From positions 310,001 through 374,000 of the forward strand of contig NC_089464.1 of NCBI RefSeq assembly GCF_029203305.1: 64,000 bases of DNA, read 5' to 3'. The notes beneath the pieces are model-generated. The model did not search any database and was not told the origin of the DNA. It saw nothing but the letters and a program-made list of their open reading frames with translations. Each line of letters begins with the position of its first letter. The first letter of the stretch is position 1. The stretch comes from Yamadazyma tenuis. Lineage: Eukaryota; Ascomycota; Pichiomycetes; Serinales; Debaryomycetaceae. Positions 19,100 through 30,322 of the stretch are shown here, piece by piece. The position numbers were made by a program, and so were the translations under genes.

Positions 19100-22000
19100 A
19101 TGCCAGTAGGGTATAAGCGTCTATCCAATGATGAGTTGGTTCCGTTCCTCCAAGATATACACGCGGGTATCAATGACCTGGATGCAAGTCATTTTGAAAG
19201 GATCATCAAATACTTGATATACATCATCAATCTCCAATTAAACGAGTCTCGTCCCAATTACAAGCTATGCCAGCAAATATATAACACCATGACTTTATTA
19301 TTGAACAAGAAAGGATACTTGATCAATCTCTCGATTGGCGATGATTTGATTAGTGCCATTGGGATATCTGTACCTCGAGATTCAGACTACCTATTTGAAG
19401 TCGTTGTGTTCAATCAAATTGATCAATTAGTAAGGCTTTTTGAGCTAGAAGCATCAGATGAGTTTATAAATTTGATTAAACAGTTCATTATGACGGTTAT
19501 CAATACCAGCTTGATGGGAACTCGCGATATTACCTTTAAGCACTATGTTAAAAAGATGTTGAGCACAAAGATGTCAGATATGGTCGGTGGAATATATCAA
19601 AAGCTTAGTCTAGCCACTGAGAATGATACATACAAAGCAGTCCAATTTGTGTTGATCATTAACAACTACGAGGTGATGCAAAAACTACAGCTAAACCAGT
19701 TCAACTTCGAAATGGTGCTTAAAAAGTGTTGGTTCATAGTCACTTCTACAAAGTTCCAGGTGAACAATACTTTAAAGTCTCTATTGATTTTAAGTGTGAC
19801 AAACAACCTTATCTTAAGTGACTCAGTCCCTTTTTCAACGATGAATTTGCTAATAGAGTGGATACTGGCGTACCTAAACGAGCCGGTATCTGACAATATT
19901 TTGGTAAGCTCAATTTGTCAAAGTTTACTCAAGATTCTAAAGGTCTCCGTTAAAACGAATACTCTACACAATATCCAGCATGCCCTCAACTTGAACTACT
20001 ACTTGAACAGCCTGAATTTGACATATGAACACCCAACCATCGTGAGGCAAGTGCTTTCGATAATAAAGAACTACAACCCACACTATAAATTTCCTAGGCT
20101 AAAAGATGCAGAACTCAATTACCTTATCGAGGAACTACAAAATCATAATAGCTACGAACTACTTGAGTTCTACAGCTTTCGTTCAGGATTCCAAAAAGCT
20201 ACAGATTTACAAGACCCGTCCAGATTGAATGATTGGGTTAAATCGGTCGCCGATTTATTCTTGAATGAGGCCTTGAATGAACCACAGCTCTATACTTTGG
20301 TGTCAGCTCTTGGAAACTTACCTTGTTTGGTTAGTAGTGACTTTGATTTTGAATCTTCAGAATGTACAGCATGTGGGTCTTACCCTAATTGTACCAACAT
20401 ATACAAGCGGATATCGTTTCGAAGACCGAAAATCAATGAAAACCATACAATGAAGATTTACTACCATGATTTGATACTTCCCATGCTCAAATCGCCACTC
20501 ATTGAAGACCCTTTCGTGTGCTGCAACTTGTTGCTAAGTATTTACAAAATATTAGCGTCCTTCAGAGTCTCTTCACCGGACCTTTCTCAGGATCAGGTTT
20601 TCAATTTTGTCAAGACCTTAATGGTTCACCAGAACAGAACTGTTAGGGTATTGTCATCAAGAATTTTTCCGTGTTTCTTAATTGATGATAAAGATACATA
20701 TTTGGACCATCGGTTTTCCCTAATATTTCAGTTTCTAAGCTCCATCCAATTTGATTCTCCTTCAACTACGTTCTTGGCTGAGTCAACAATCAAAGCATTC
20801 ACCGAAATAGCGATCATAGCTGAAGGAGAATGGTTAAATGCCTTGGTTTTGAGATTTATAGATTTATTGGGAGGGTCAAATGAACACCATATCAACTTGG
20901 TGTCCCGTGCCTTTCATGATATCGCTAATGCCAAGGGTATCAAGCCTTATAAATTGTTGTCACCATTTTTACCGGTAGTAGCAGTCAAGTTGATAAAAAC
21001 GAACACGATATTCAATAAGATCTTGGAGGTCAGTGCTATCAGCAGAAATTACTTTTTGAATTTGACCAAAGAGTACACAGCTCCTTATTTATTGGATTAT
21101 TATAAGTATGACTATATCCAAGAAATTGCAGATGCATGTAATTTTTCCAAAGAGAAACTAATTTCCAAATGCTTGTCCAAGATTCTAGCTGTGTATCTTG
21201 TTAAAGATGACAGAGTCAATGATAAGTATATCATGAATATTTTGAGAAATGCCGGTTTCTACAAAGATTTGAGTTCTTCAGACATTTACTTTAATAGTGG
21301 AATTGGCCTTGTTACATGGAATATTCTTCTTCAAATACACTACGATGGAAACGGTAACATCACGAACAAAGCCAAAATCTATAATGCTCTCGAGCATGTT
21401 GCTAAAATTGATGCAGGTTTATCTGTCAAGTCAACAGGAAACAAGGAGAAAGACAAACTCAAATACATTGAAATCCTTCTCGATAATCACAACTTAGAGA
21501 TAATTCAAAGGATTGCCCATTGCATTCACCATATATCCGCTCCCTTCTTTGAGAAGATATTGGCTGTTAAGGCCATCGAGTTCTTGATCAAACATAACTT
21601 AAATGCAACGGCATCTGTTTTGAGTCAAATTTCAACATCTTTGCAATCACTAATTGAACTGAAAGAATTTGAATTTATTGCTATCAACTGCCTTTCTGTT
21701 TTAGTGAAGAAACTAAAACTCAACAACCTTATATCTCTATTCGATATAATAATATCGTTGGTATTCCAAAAATTTGATAGCTTCGAAACGAGGTCCAAAT
21801 TGGTTGCAATTGAGATTATCAACCAGATGTTCCACTATATCGGCTCTCTCCAGAATGACTATGTGTTATATTACTTTTCAATTCCTTTCATTCCTCATTT
21901 GGTATCGGAGTACAAGTTAAACTCGAATTTCAAAAATTTTAAGAATTTGATCAAGCCAAAATTGAAGATTGGTTATTTTCCTGAATTTACAAGAAGATTG

Positions 22001-25000
22001 AAAACTTTGAACAAATTTGTGGTCAAGCAAGCACTTGTTGATTTGGGTAACTTCACTAATCAATATCAAGACATTATTCAACAAGAATTTTCCAAGGACT
22101 TACAGACAAATGTGAACATTTATGAGTCTATATCGGAGTTGATAAATACTTTGCTAGACACTTCCTATAAATTCAAAAACGAATTAGACAATGAAGATAT
22201 TTCAACAAGCTGTGCAAAATGTTTATCGATCATAGGATCCCTTGACTCAAATAAATTCAACCTTAAGTCCATTAAACCGAAGATCACGTTGGTTCATAAT
22301 TTCAATGATTACAAGGAAAACTCGATCTTCTTGACTGACTTTATGGAGAACATTATCGTCATAAACTTTTGGGCTTCGAACAACCCTATTAAACAAATGC
22401 ACTATAGTTTTGCGATGCAGGAGTTCATGAAGGTTCTTAAGCTCGATGAGAGTAATACCAATTTGAATCAGGGAGAATTAAACTCCAAGACCAACACAAC
22501 TGCAACTAATAGCATCTATTTGAAAGTTTGGAACAATTTTAGCGATGTAGCAAAGTCTACATTGAGTCCATTCCTAAACTCTAAGTTCTTCTTCTCGAGT
22601 AAGGTGAAAACAAGTCCAGTTGAGTATCCTATTTTCAAAGCCGGAATGAGCCATGAGTATTGGTTGACCTTGATCATCAAAGATTTGATTAGTTACTCAC
22701 CATGGATTAATGATCCAAAGAAAAGTACATTATTCAGTGCTTTTAATGCTTTGATCAGTCAAAACGATATGTCCATCTCGAATTACCTTTTGAAGTATTT
22801 GGTTTTGACCAACTTATTAAATCCTAACAGACTTTACTTCAAGAACCTTATTCTCGAGATCAGTGAAATTTTCAACCAGAACACATCCATACTAATGTCT
22901 GCTGACCAAACTGAAGCTTTGAAAGCCTGCTATCAAACCATATTTGAGGTTTTAGACTATTTGAACCAATGGAGATCTTCTACTATCGAGCATCTAAATA
23001 ACGATAATGTGAAGTTTTCAAGTAATGACATCAATAATATGAATAAGAATTTGAGTCTTGTTAATGAGTTTATTACAATAATCTCGAACTATTCGTTGTA
23101 CGAAAAGTCTGCTTATTGTGGCGCTTACGAACGTACCATTTTGTACTTGGAACAAAATTACAGAATAGGTGAGATTGGTAGTGACTTTATTATTGAAAAT
23201 CTCGACAAGAGTTCCAGTTTGCATTCCATGTATGCTAACATTAATGATCTTGACGCACTTGATGGGGTCTTAAAGAACTTTCCTTCTCGTAACACTAATA
23301 TTCAATTGAAAAGCTTTCAATACAATGAGAATTGGTCTCTTGCACAAGAAGCGTTTCATGTATTGAGTGAGAATGGTGATGACAATGATGAGTACAAAAT
23401 CAAGTTTTTGAAGTCATTAAACGACCATGCTGCTTATGAAGAAGTGCTTTCAAAATTGACCTCAAGTTTGAATATGAATGACTTAACTAACTTTCCCTTG
23501 GATTGGTCTCTAACTGGATTACAGGCTTCTATTTTCTCGGGAGATATTAGCCAATTACAAAAATGGTTCTATATTACTGAGTGTATTGGAGTTCCACAAG
23601 ATGTCGACAATTTGATTACTTTCAAGCTTGCCGAGTTACTCCAAAAGCAACTGGGTGATTTAGACGAACAGGTCCAAGATTTATACAAACTCATTGGTGT
23701 GTCTTTAAATTCCTCGAGTATTGGAACATCAAGAAATCTCAATTTGATGTTGCAACTACACATGATATTTGATCTCAAGTTGTTATTGAGTGAAAGTAAT
23801 AGAAAGCTGACTGTGAACTTGAGACTTGAAAATATCGATCAGAGTTTTGAAACCAAATGGAAAGTATTATCTATGCACAAATTTGTGAACATATTGAAGC
23901 TGAACTTCAATGAGATTAATCAAATCTATTTGAGTAGCAGTAAGTTGGCGAGAACAAACAACAAGTTCCATATCGCTGTTGCTAGTGTTATGAAGGCAAT
24001 GAACTACAACTATGAGAGTAGCGAGTTGGAACTTGAAACAAATTTTGAATATTCACAATTATTGTGGAATCAAGGGAAGCAAACAGAAGCTATCAAGGTA
24101 TTGGAGACGATCGATTTAAATGAAATTGCAAATAATCAACAAAAGGCCAAGATTCAACTTCAATATGCTGACTGGTTGAATGAGTCAAATCACAGTTCAT
24201 CAAAGACGATCATTGATCAATACACAAAGGCCTATACTTTGGAAAAGAATTGGGAAAAGCCTTACTTTGCCTTAGGCAAATACTATGACAAGGTCTTGGA
24301 ATCACAAGACATTAATAACGGATATTATCAACAGCAAATAATCAAATGTTTCTTGAAGGCTTTGACTTTAGGTCCATCATCTATATTTGAAGGCTTGCCA
24401 AAGTTGATTACCATTTGGCTCGACTTTGCTCAAGAGACAAGACTCACAAAGGATGCAGAAAAGGCTTTGTTACGTATCATAAAGGATATCGAAGACTACG
24501 TCAAAAGTGTCCCTACTTACGTGTGGTATACTGCAATCTCTCAAATGTTGAGCAGAATTAGCCATAGTCACCTCCCATCTGTGAAGATGTTACAGGAAAT
24601 TATCAGTAGGGTTATTACCAGCTATCCGAGACAAGCCCTTTGGTTTGTTTTATCACACACCAACTCCAAGGATAAGACAAGAAAGGAACGCGTTGAAAAA
24701 ATCATTAGTAAAGTTGCAGAGACGTCTTCTGCTAATAATGCTCTACTACTAGATGCCACCAATTTGTTCAGTTATTTCATATCTATTTGCGGCAAGAAAT
24801 TCAAAAAAGGAACTAGGAAAGTTTCGATAACCCATGATTTAAGCTTAACTCAATTATTTGAACCGTTTAGCCTTGTGATTCCTGTTAGATCCAACTTAAA
24901 CATCAAGCTTCCTACTCTTGTACATACCAAGAAAGAGAGTACAGTCTTCCCTAAGTCGTCATTGATCACTTTTAATGGTATAGATGATCAAGTGAACATT

Positions 25001-25999
25001 TTCCACTCATTGCAAATGCCCAAGCAGATTACCGTGAGAGGCAGTGATGGAAGAGCATACCGATTGATGATCAAGAAAGATGATACTAGAAAGGATGCAA
25101 AAGTGGTAGAATTCACTACATTAATTAACAGGCTATTAATTCTGAATAATGAATCACGTAAGAGAAATTTGGCCATTCCTAATTATGCAGTGACACCTCT
25201 AGCACAGAATATGGGTGTGATAGAGTTTGTTTCGGATGTAGCCACGATGAAATCCATTGTTAATGAAGAAAGGAAGAAGAGTGGAATTAACGTCAATGAC
25301 AGGCTTGTATTTGGCAAGTTGGACAAAGTACAAAAGGTATGTAAAAGTGCTGGAACAAGTGATAACGGAGAATCAAGGGCCAAATTGCTTAAAGTTTTTG
25401 AAAGCATACTTCAAAGTAGTCCTCCAGTGTTGCATAATTGGTTTATAAATCAATTTAGTGACCCAACATCTTGGTATTTAGCAAGAAATTCGTATATCAG
25501 GTCAAGTGCCGTGATGTCTATTGTTGGTTATATTATTGGGTTGGGAGATAGACATTGTGAAAACATTTTATTTTTCAAGACAAACGGATCAGTTCTTCAT
25601 ATTGATTTCGATTGTCTTTTTGAAAAAGGCTCCACTCTTCCAACCCCCGAAATTGTTCCTTTCCGTTTAACTAGTAATATGGTCGATGCCATGGGTATTA
25701 ATAAAGTTGAAGGGACCTTCAGAAAGACGTGTGAAGTCACTGACTCTATCTTGAGAACCAATGAACATTCATTGATGAATAATTTAGAAACATTGATTTA
25801 CGATCCTTTGTTAGACTGGGAAAACCAACAAAATCCACAGCAGCATTTAAGAAAGGTTAGAAGAAAATTGATAGGATTATTAGATGAGAAGGAAGGGTTA
25901 CCGATGAATATCCACGGTCAAGTTGATAATTTGATTCAATTGGCCTCCAGTAATGATAATTTGTGCCAAATGTATGGAGGTTGGGCTCCACACATTTAG
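19100..25999 (+). CDS. MEC1: Checkpoint kinase Mec1 (ATR)
   Basis: A 2299-aa PI3K-related protein kinase, the ATR orthologue that senses RPA-coated single-stranded DNA with Ddc2 and phosphorylates Rad53, Chk1 and H2A. S. cerevisiae Mec1 is 2368 aa. Layout: HEAT-repeat solenoid (about 1-1250), FAT domain (about 1300-1850), kinase domain (about 1960-2260), C-terminal FATC ending LCQMYGGWAPHI. Catalytic loop GLGDRHCENILF lies at about 2147-2158 (D2150, N2155) and the metal-binding HIDFD at 2167-2171. The LCQMYxGW ending and domain lengths favour Mec1 over Tel1. Codon 2015 is CTG in a position that is polar in homologues, consistent with Ser decoding. Confidence 0.96.
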   Translation: MPVGYKRLSNDELVPFLQDIHAGINDLDASHFERIIKYLIYIINLQLNESRPNYKLCQQIYNTMTLLLNKKGYLINLSIGDDLISAIGISVPRDSDYLFEVVVFNQIDQLVRLFELEASDEFINLIKQFIMTVINTSLMGTRDITFKHYVKKMLSTKMSDMVGGIYQKLSLATENDTYKAVQFVLIINNYEVMQKLQLNQFNFEMVLKKCWFIVTSTKFQVNNTLKSLLILSVTNNLILSDSVPFSTMNLLIEWILAYLNEPVSDNILVSSICQSLLKILKVSVKTNTLHNIQHALNLNYYLNSLNLTYEHPTIVRQVLSIIKNYNPHYKFPRLKDAELNYLIEELQNHNSYELLEFYSFRSGFQKATDLQDPSRLNDWVKSVADLFLNEALNEPQLYTLVSALGNLPCLVSSDFDFESSECTACGSYPNCTNIYKRISFRRPKINENHTMKIYYHDLILPMLKSPLIEDPFVCCNLLLSIYKILASFRVSSPDLSQDQVFNFVKTLMVHQNRTVRVLSSRIFPCFLIDDKDTYLDHRFSLIFQFLSSIQFDSPSTTFLAESTIKAFTEIAIIAEGEWLNALVLRFIDLLGGSNEHHINLVSRAFHDIANAKGIKPYKLLSPFLPVVAVKLIKTNTIFNKILEVSAISRNYFLNLTKEYTAPYLLDYYKYDYIQEIADACNFSKEKLISKCLSKILAVYLVKDDRVNDKYIMNILRNAGFYKDLSSSDIYFNSGIGLVTWNILLQIHYDGNGNITNKAKIYNALEHVAKIDAGLSVKSTGNKEKDKLKYIEILLDNHNLEIIQRIAHCIHHISAPFFEKILAVKAIEFLIKHNLNATASVLSQISTSLQSLIELKEFEFIAINCLSVLVKKLKLNNLISLFDIIISLVFQKFDSFETRSKLVAIEIINQMFHYIGSLQNDYVLYYFSIPFIPHLVSEYKLNSNFKNFKNLIKPKLKIGYFPEFTRRLKTLNKFVVKQALVDLGNFTNQYQDIIQQEFSKDLQTNVNIYESISELINTLLDTSYKFKNELDNEDISTSCAKCLSIIGSLDSNKFNLKSIKPKITLVHNFNDYKENSIFLTDFMENIIVINFWASNNPIKQMHYSFAMQEFMKVLKLDESNTNLNQGELNSKTNTTATNSIYLKVWNNFSDVAKSTLSPFLNSKFFFSSKVKTSPVEYPIFKAGMSHEYWLTLIIKDLISYSPWINDPKKSTLFSAFNALISQNDMSISNYLLKYLVLTNLLNPNRLYFKNLILEISEIFNQNTSILMSADQTEALKACYQTIFEVLDYLNQWRSSTIEHLNNDNVKFSSNDINNMNKNLSLVNEFITIISNYSLYEKSAYCGAYERTILYLEQNYRIGEIGSDFIIENLDKSSSLHSMYANINDLDALDGVLKNFPSRNTNIQLKSFQYNENWSLAQEAFHVLSENGDDNDEYKIKFLKSLNDHAAYEEVLSKLTSSLNMNDLTNFPLDWSLTGLQASIFSGDISQLQKWFYITECIGVPQDVDNLITFKLAELLQKQLGDLDEQVQDLYKLIGVSLNSSSIGTSRNLNLMLQLHMIFDLKLLLSESNRKLTVNLRLENIDQSFETKWKVLSMHKFVNILKLNFNEINQIYLSSSKLARTNNKFHIAVASVMKAMNYNYESSELELETNFEYSQLLWNQGKQTEAIKVLETIDLNEIANNQQKAKIQLQYADWLNESNHSSSKTIIDQYTKAYTLEKNWEKPYFALGKYYDKVLESQDINNGYYQQQIIKCFLKALTLGPSSIFEGLPKLITIWLDFAQETRLTKDAEKALLRIIKDIEDYVKSVPTYVWYTAISQMLSRISHSHLPSVKMLQEIISRVITSYPRQALWFVLSHTNSKDKTRKERVEKIISKVAETSSANNALLLDATNLFSYFISICGKKFKKGTRKVSITHDLSLTQLFEPFSLVIPVRSNLNIKLPTLVHTKKESTVFPKSSLITFNGIDDQVNIFHSLQMPKQITVRGSDGRAYRLMIKKDDTRKDAKVVEFTTLINRLLILNNESRKRNLAIPNYAVTPLAQNMGVIEFVSDVATMKSIVNEERKKSGINVNDRLVFGKLDKVQKVCKSAGTSDNGESRAKLLKVFESILQSSPPVLHNWFINQFSDPTSWYLARNSYIRSSAVMSIVGYIIGLGDRHCENILFFKTNGSVLHIDFDCLFEKGSTLPTPEIVPFRLTSNMVDAMGINKVEGTFRKTCEVTDSILRTNEHSLMNNLETLIYDPLLDWENQQNPQQHLRKVRRKLIGLLDEKEGLPMNIHGQVDNLIQLASSNDNLCQMYGGWAPHI

Positions 26000-26046
26000 T
26001 GTCTAAATAAGTGTATATTAATGTATTATAATGTTCTTGATATTAT

Positions 26047-28479
26047 TTATAATGGAGGAGGAGATCTCCTATGGAGCTTTGAAGCAGTTCGATGGGGTTC
26101 ATTTTCATTGGATACCTGATGATCAAGCTGGATCAATTCGTTCAATTCTTCATCAAATGGATTTGGTATTTTCTCGTTTAATTCAGGCATTTGCTCAACA
26201 CTGAAGTCACTGTTCCCTGATGATGTCTTCAATAATGCTGCAACGGGTAATTGAGTTGAAGGCTTTTCCTCTGACATTTCAATTCTTTGAGGGAAGATAC
26301 TAGATTCTTCTTCAATAATGTCGGAAGCGAATTTACCAAAAGTTGGTGGTCCAAGTGAAGAAGTAGAATAGTTATCATCGGGCAAATTTTCAGCTCTTAG
26401 GCTTCTAGCCTGGGGACTAAAGTCTCCTCTTGGACTCGATTCACTTTGTTGGCTATAATCGCTGCTGACACTGAACTTGGAACTGCTTCTCGAGTGGGCC
26501 AGTTTGTTCTTAGCAAACATATCAACCGGAGAAGAAAGATTCTGCTCAGGGATTCTCTCATTACTGGCCTGCCTGGGGCGCCTTCTGTTGGAGTACATTT
26601 CCACTTTGTCTTGTTCTTTCTTGTCTTTGGTTTCATCTTTAGAATTGTACCAATCACCTATCTTTTTGAAGGTTTTGTTGAGGTTCTTGTTTAAGGTTCT
26701 CTGGCGGGGTTCCATGATCGAACCATCAGAAAGGAAGTTCGAACCAGTGACACCCACAGTATGAGTTGATTTTGATTTTTTGATCTTTTGGGACAAGTCA
26801 CTTAAGGTTGCAGTAAGTTTGAGCTTATCAATGGAAGATGTATCAGAGTCAACGGACCTAACAGATCGTATCAGTTGATCATTCCGATAGGCATCGTCTG
26901 TATTTAATTCGGATTTCTTGATCATCTCATCATCTAGTGCAGTTTCTGAGGAATCAGAAGATTGAGTTTTATCCCAAACACCCGCTCTGTAAACATCTCC
27001 TTCAGTATCAAAGAAGACCACATCGTCATAATTGGGCACAACCAAACTTTCCTTTATAGCATCCTTAAACCTCTTTTCAATCGTGCTGGTAATGATACTG
27101 TAGGTTATGGGACGAGAACTAATGATAGGTTCTATTTTTAAGTTTATCAAAGGCTCAATTTCGAAACTATACCAGATCCTATCACTAGGAGGTGGCTTTA
27201 TTTTAAAAATAACGGGACCTTCTATTTTCTGAACAGTCACTTTGAGCACCACATCCACCTGACTTTGGGTGAATCTTCCTCCGAAATTTAAGTTGACTTT
27301 GGTGGAAATATTACAAGATAAATTACCATGGTAATGAACATATGAGGAGATAAGTAAGGTACCATTTGGATTAATTTCCTTTAGGTTTGGGTAAGTGAAG
27401 AAAGGAATAGAGTCACCAGGATCCAAATTTCCCAACTTGAACTTGTCCAAAAATCCTGGGGTCTTAATTTTATTGAGCTTTTTAGTGATTCTGGTCTCCA
27501 AGAAGTTCCTCAACATATCCGTACGCTTGAGAGACAAAAAAAGTCGTCCTAAAAGTCCATTAAACCACTTGGTCTGTAGCTGTCCCTCAGAACTGTAGAG
27601 CGTTTGAATCAAGTCCATCATCTCATCTGTTTGAAAATGAAGGGTTTTTGCATGCAACTGAGAGCTCCATGGTCCCAAATCCGATTCTGACTTGGAAGCT
27701 TTGATCAAAGTAAAGTACCAGTCTTCCTTTTCAATATTGGTGTCACAGTAGATGAAAAACGATCCTTGTGGTGGAGTCAAGTTGTTTTCCAGCTGGAGGA
27801 TATCTTGAACTGTTAGCTTATCATTCTCAAAGTTTTCAGACAAGCGTCTTCTTCGAGTCCAGTCTTTTTTGATCAAACAGATAGAGGCTCTTTTGGTGAA
27901 CAATTGTCCGTCAGGCAAATCACGAGGCCACAACGTGACAAACTGATTAGAAAGTACAATCACATGTTTAACATCTTTCAAGTCCTGGCTCTTATACAAG
28001 AATAAATTCCCGTGTTTTAATAAGGCATAGTACCTGTGTTTTTTGTTGAGGGATTTGGTCTTATCATTGGCAGGACGCGGGCTGATAGGTTCAGCTACTT
28101 CGTTTTGATCACCATTGGGATTATTATTTTTAACCAACTTATACAATGTTGAATAGGCGGAGGAACTCTCATTTATGGATTGGGTTTGGGAACTGATCTC
28201 ATCTGGCGATTCTAAATACTCTTGCGTGACGATTAGCCATCCTGACTTGTAAGCCAATATCCCTGACAGGGAATCTTCTTCTATCTCACCTGCGCTAAGG
28301 AGCTTAGGTGGAGACTCGTCATCATCATCTTGTTTATCGGGCTGAGAAAAGGTTTTGTCTTTGGGGTGGAGATAGATGAATACAATCACTAGAAGCGGAA
28401 GGAATGTAACACCTCCTAGCAAATATGTATATAGAAACGATAAGAATGGCATATTTTGTGGATGTTGCTGCTCTTCCAT
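26047..28479 (-). CDS. NVJ2: SMP-domain lipid-transfer protein Nvj2 (TEX2 family)
   Basis: An 810-aa ER membrane protein that acts at organelle contact sites and transfers ceramide or other lipids. An N-terminal anchor occupies about residues 11-37, followed by an acidic linker, a split PH-like domain (about 75-270, with KHRYYALLKHGNLFLYKS), an SMP domain (about 295-495, from WFNGLLGRLFLSL to SIITSTIEKRFKDAI) and a long Ser-rich disordered tail. This order matches S. cerevisiae Nvj2 (770 aa) and animal TEX2. It is convergent with MEC1 (47-bp gap). Confidence 0.9.
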   Translation of the reverse strand: MEEQQHPQNMPFLSFLYTYLLGGVTFLPLLVIVFIYLHPKDKTFSQPDKQDDDDESPPKLLSAGEIEEDSLSGILAYKSGWLIVTQEYLESPDEISSQTQSINESSSAYSTLYKLVKNNNPNGDQNEVAEPISPRPANDKTKSLNKKHRYYALLKHGNLFLYKSQDLKDVKHVIVLSNQFVTLWPRDLPDGQLFTKRASICLIKKDWTRRRRLSENFENDKLTVQDILQLENNLTPPQGSFFIYCDTNIEKEDWYFTLIKASKSESDLGPWSSQLHAKTLHFQTDEMMDLIQTLYSSEGQLQTKWFNGLLGRLFLSLKRTDMLRNFLETRITKKLNKIKTPGFLDKFKLGNLDPGDSIPFFTYPNLKEINPNGTLLISSYVHYHGNLSCNISTKVNLNFGGRFTQSQVDVVLKVTVQKIEGPVIFKIKPPPSDRIWYSFEIEPLINLKIEPIISSRPITYSIITSTIEKRFKDAIKESLVVPNYDDVVFFDTEGDVYRAGVWDKTQSSDSSETALDDEMIKKSELNTDDAYRNDQLIRSVRSVDSDTSSIDKLKLTATLSDLSQKIKKSKSTHTVGVTGSNFLSDGSIMEPRQRTLNKNLNKTFKKIGDWYNSKDETKDKKEQDKVEMYSNRRRPRQASNERIPEQNLSSPVDMFAKNKLAHSRSSSKFSVSSDYSQQSESSPRGDFSPQARSLRAENLPDDNYSTSSLGPPTFGKFASDIIEEESSIFPQRIEMSEEKPSTQLPVAALLKTSSGNSDFSVEQMPELNEKIPNPFDEELNELIQLDHQVSNENEPHRTASKLHRRSPPPL

Positions 28480-28537
28480 ATTTGCGAATTCGCAGCACCT
28501 TTAATGCGCTCTTTTACTAAACTATTAAATTGTCTAT

Positions 28538-30106
28538 TCACTTTTGCAAGTATTTTAACTCTAAAAACCTAAGAAGTGGATAAGCCACACCGGCAAAGCC
28601 AAAGCACAAGAAAAACCCAATGTCTCCACCGTAGTCCCCTATTTGTCTAGCAATTGGACCTTGCCAATATACTTGGTTCATACCTACCACAGCTCCAACT
28701 GCCCCAACTGCAAAAGCACCCATTGCAGCCAACCCATAGGTAATCCGAGTAGGATCATCCCACACCGGCCAGTTATACAGGTACAGCTCCACGTCCCGAT
28801 CATCTTCGAATTCTCGAGAATGTAAGTGTCTGGTAGCCGGTGCTCTGAATATGAGATTCTCTTCCAATAAAATGGCAATATATATGGAGATCCAATAGCC
28901 AAGCATGGGTAAAAAGTTGGAAATGATGGCTGAAAACTTGTTCTTCCCTAGCAATGATAAGATCAAATAAATAGCAGTGACAAGAATGGCATAACACCAC
29001 CGGGGAATACGGGCCATTCTTCTATCAATTAATTGGAGATCAACTCCTCCTGAGTATGAGTTCATGATATTGTTACAGATCAATGAGATATAGAGAACCA
29101 CCACCACAAACTTGCCAAACCGGCCCCAAGGCTCGAAGGGAACGTTAATAAGGCCTCCTACTCCTTGAGTATTGTAGACATCAGTCCATGCAGGGTTCCC
29201 GTAGGCTATGGCACCACAGTATATTCCAACTACCGCCACAAGCGTGGTAGGAACAGCAATTCCCAAGAAAGTCACGGTAAAAACTTGCCAAGACGGCGTA
29301 TTTTCAGGAATGTGGATATAATAATCAGCACCCGCTCCACCCCAGGTAGCTGTCACCGAGAATCCAATGGTGAAAAACGAAAGCCAGTTACCTCTCGAAG
29401 TCAACGAAGAGTATCCCTGCTCAGCAATCAACTCATTACTGGGCTCGATGTACTTTGCATTTTTCAACACCACAATATAAAATAAGATGTTTGCAATGGT
29501 GATAGGAATAGAAAAAGCGGTTTGGAATCTGAGCAACACTTTGATTCCAAAAATCGAAATAACAAGAGCACAAACAGCAGCTACCACTATCCCCACATCC
29601 AAGCTAACCCCAAACGAAGCAGCCAAAATCTGGCCTCCAAGTACACAATTTACCACAGACCAACCCACAAGTCCAACCACACAAACTATAGCCACAAGTT
29701 TCACACCCCAAAACCCAAACACAAAACGGGCACTGACAATCTGACGACATCCTGATTTGGGTCCCATGATAGAACAGTACGCCGGTACTAAGCACCCAAA
29801 ATTTAAAGATATAATTCCACTGATGAGGGCATCTCGTAAATTGAGACCAAAAAGTAGAGTGGGAAGAAAAAACGAAGACATGGAGGTTAACCCACCACAA
29901 GCAGCAAACCATAAGCCGAAAATATCAACAAACTGACGGGCAATGGCGTACTTTTTCAGGTGCTTCATTAGCTCTCTCTCCTCCGGCGATACCCGTTCAA
30001 TACCTCTGACTTCCACTCCTAGTTTGTCTAATTTGTGAAGCCAGTTCACAGGCTTGACGTATGGCTCTCTATAGTCGCTGGTACATTCTTCAACTTTGTC
30101 GGTCAT
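28538..30106 (-). CDS. FCY2: Purine-cytosine permease (NCS1 family, Fcy2-like)
   Basis: A 522-aa NCS1-family proton symporter for cytosine/purines. The ATG at 30106 (MTDKVEE) is used; the frame upstream has no ATG. About 12 TM segments follow a 70-residue hydrophilic N-terminus with the conserved GVEVRGIERV and FGLWFAACGG segments. Also seen are the ARFVFGFWG segment of NCS1 proteins, TATWGGAGADYYIHIP and CNNIMNSYSGGVDLQL. Related paralogues (Fcy21, Fcy22) differ in substrate, so specificity is uncertain. It is divergent from a TENA-domain gene with 216 bp between. Confidence 0.9.
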   Translation of the reverse strand: MTDKVEECTSDYREPYVKPVNWLHKLDKLGVEVRGIERVSPEERELMKHLKKYAIARQFVDIFGLWFAACGGLTSMSSFFLPTLLFGLNLRDALISGIISLNFGCLVPAYCSIMGPKSGCRQIVSARFVFGFWGVKLVAIVCVVGLVGWSVVNCVLGGQILAASFGVSLDVGIVVAAVCALVISIFGIKVLLRFQTAFSIPITIANILFYIVVLKNAKYIEPSNELIAEQGYSSLTSRGNWLSFFTIGFSVTATWGGAGADYYIHIPENTPSWQVFTVTFLGIAVPTTLVAVVGIYCGAIAYGNPAWTDVYNTQGVGGLINVPFEPWGRFGKFVVVVLYISLICNNIMNSYSGGVDLQLIDRRMARIPRWCYAILVTAIYLILSLLGKNKFSAIISNFLPMLGYWISIYIAILLEENLIFRAPATRHLHSREFEDDRDVELYLYNWPVWDDPTRITYGLAAMGAFAVGAVGAVVGMNQVYWQGPIARQIGDYGGDIGFFLCFGFAGVAYPLLRFLELKYLQK

Positions 30107-30322
30107 ATTGAAGTCTTTGTAAAGGTACTTTGTCACTGAAGTAGGGCAAGTCGTTCAAGAAAGTGGTGTTAATGGGGGATCAAAATTTATTGTCTGAACG
30201 AGGTTTTCGTAAGATTTTCTAATGGGCGACCCTTTAAGCGCATACTCATTAATGAGGAGTTTTATATTAGCTTGCAGCCAAATTGGTGCTGGAATCAAAT
30301 CTCTTGTTTTTTCATTTTGATT

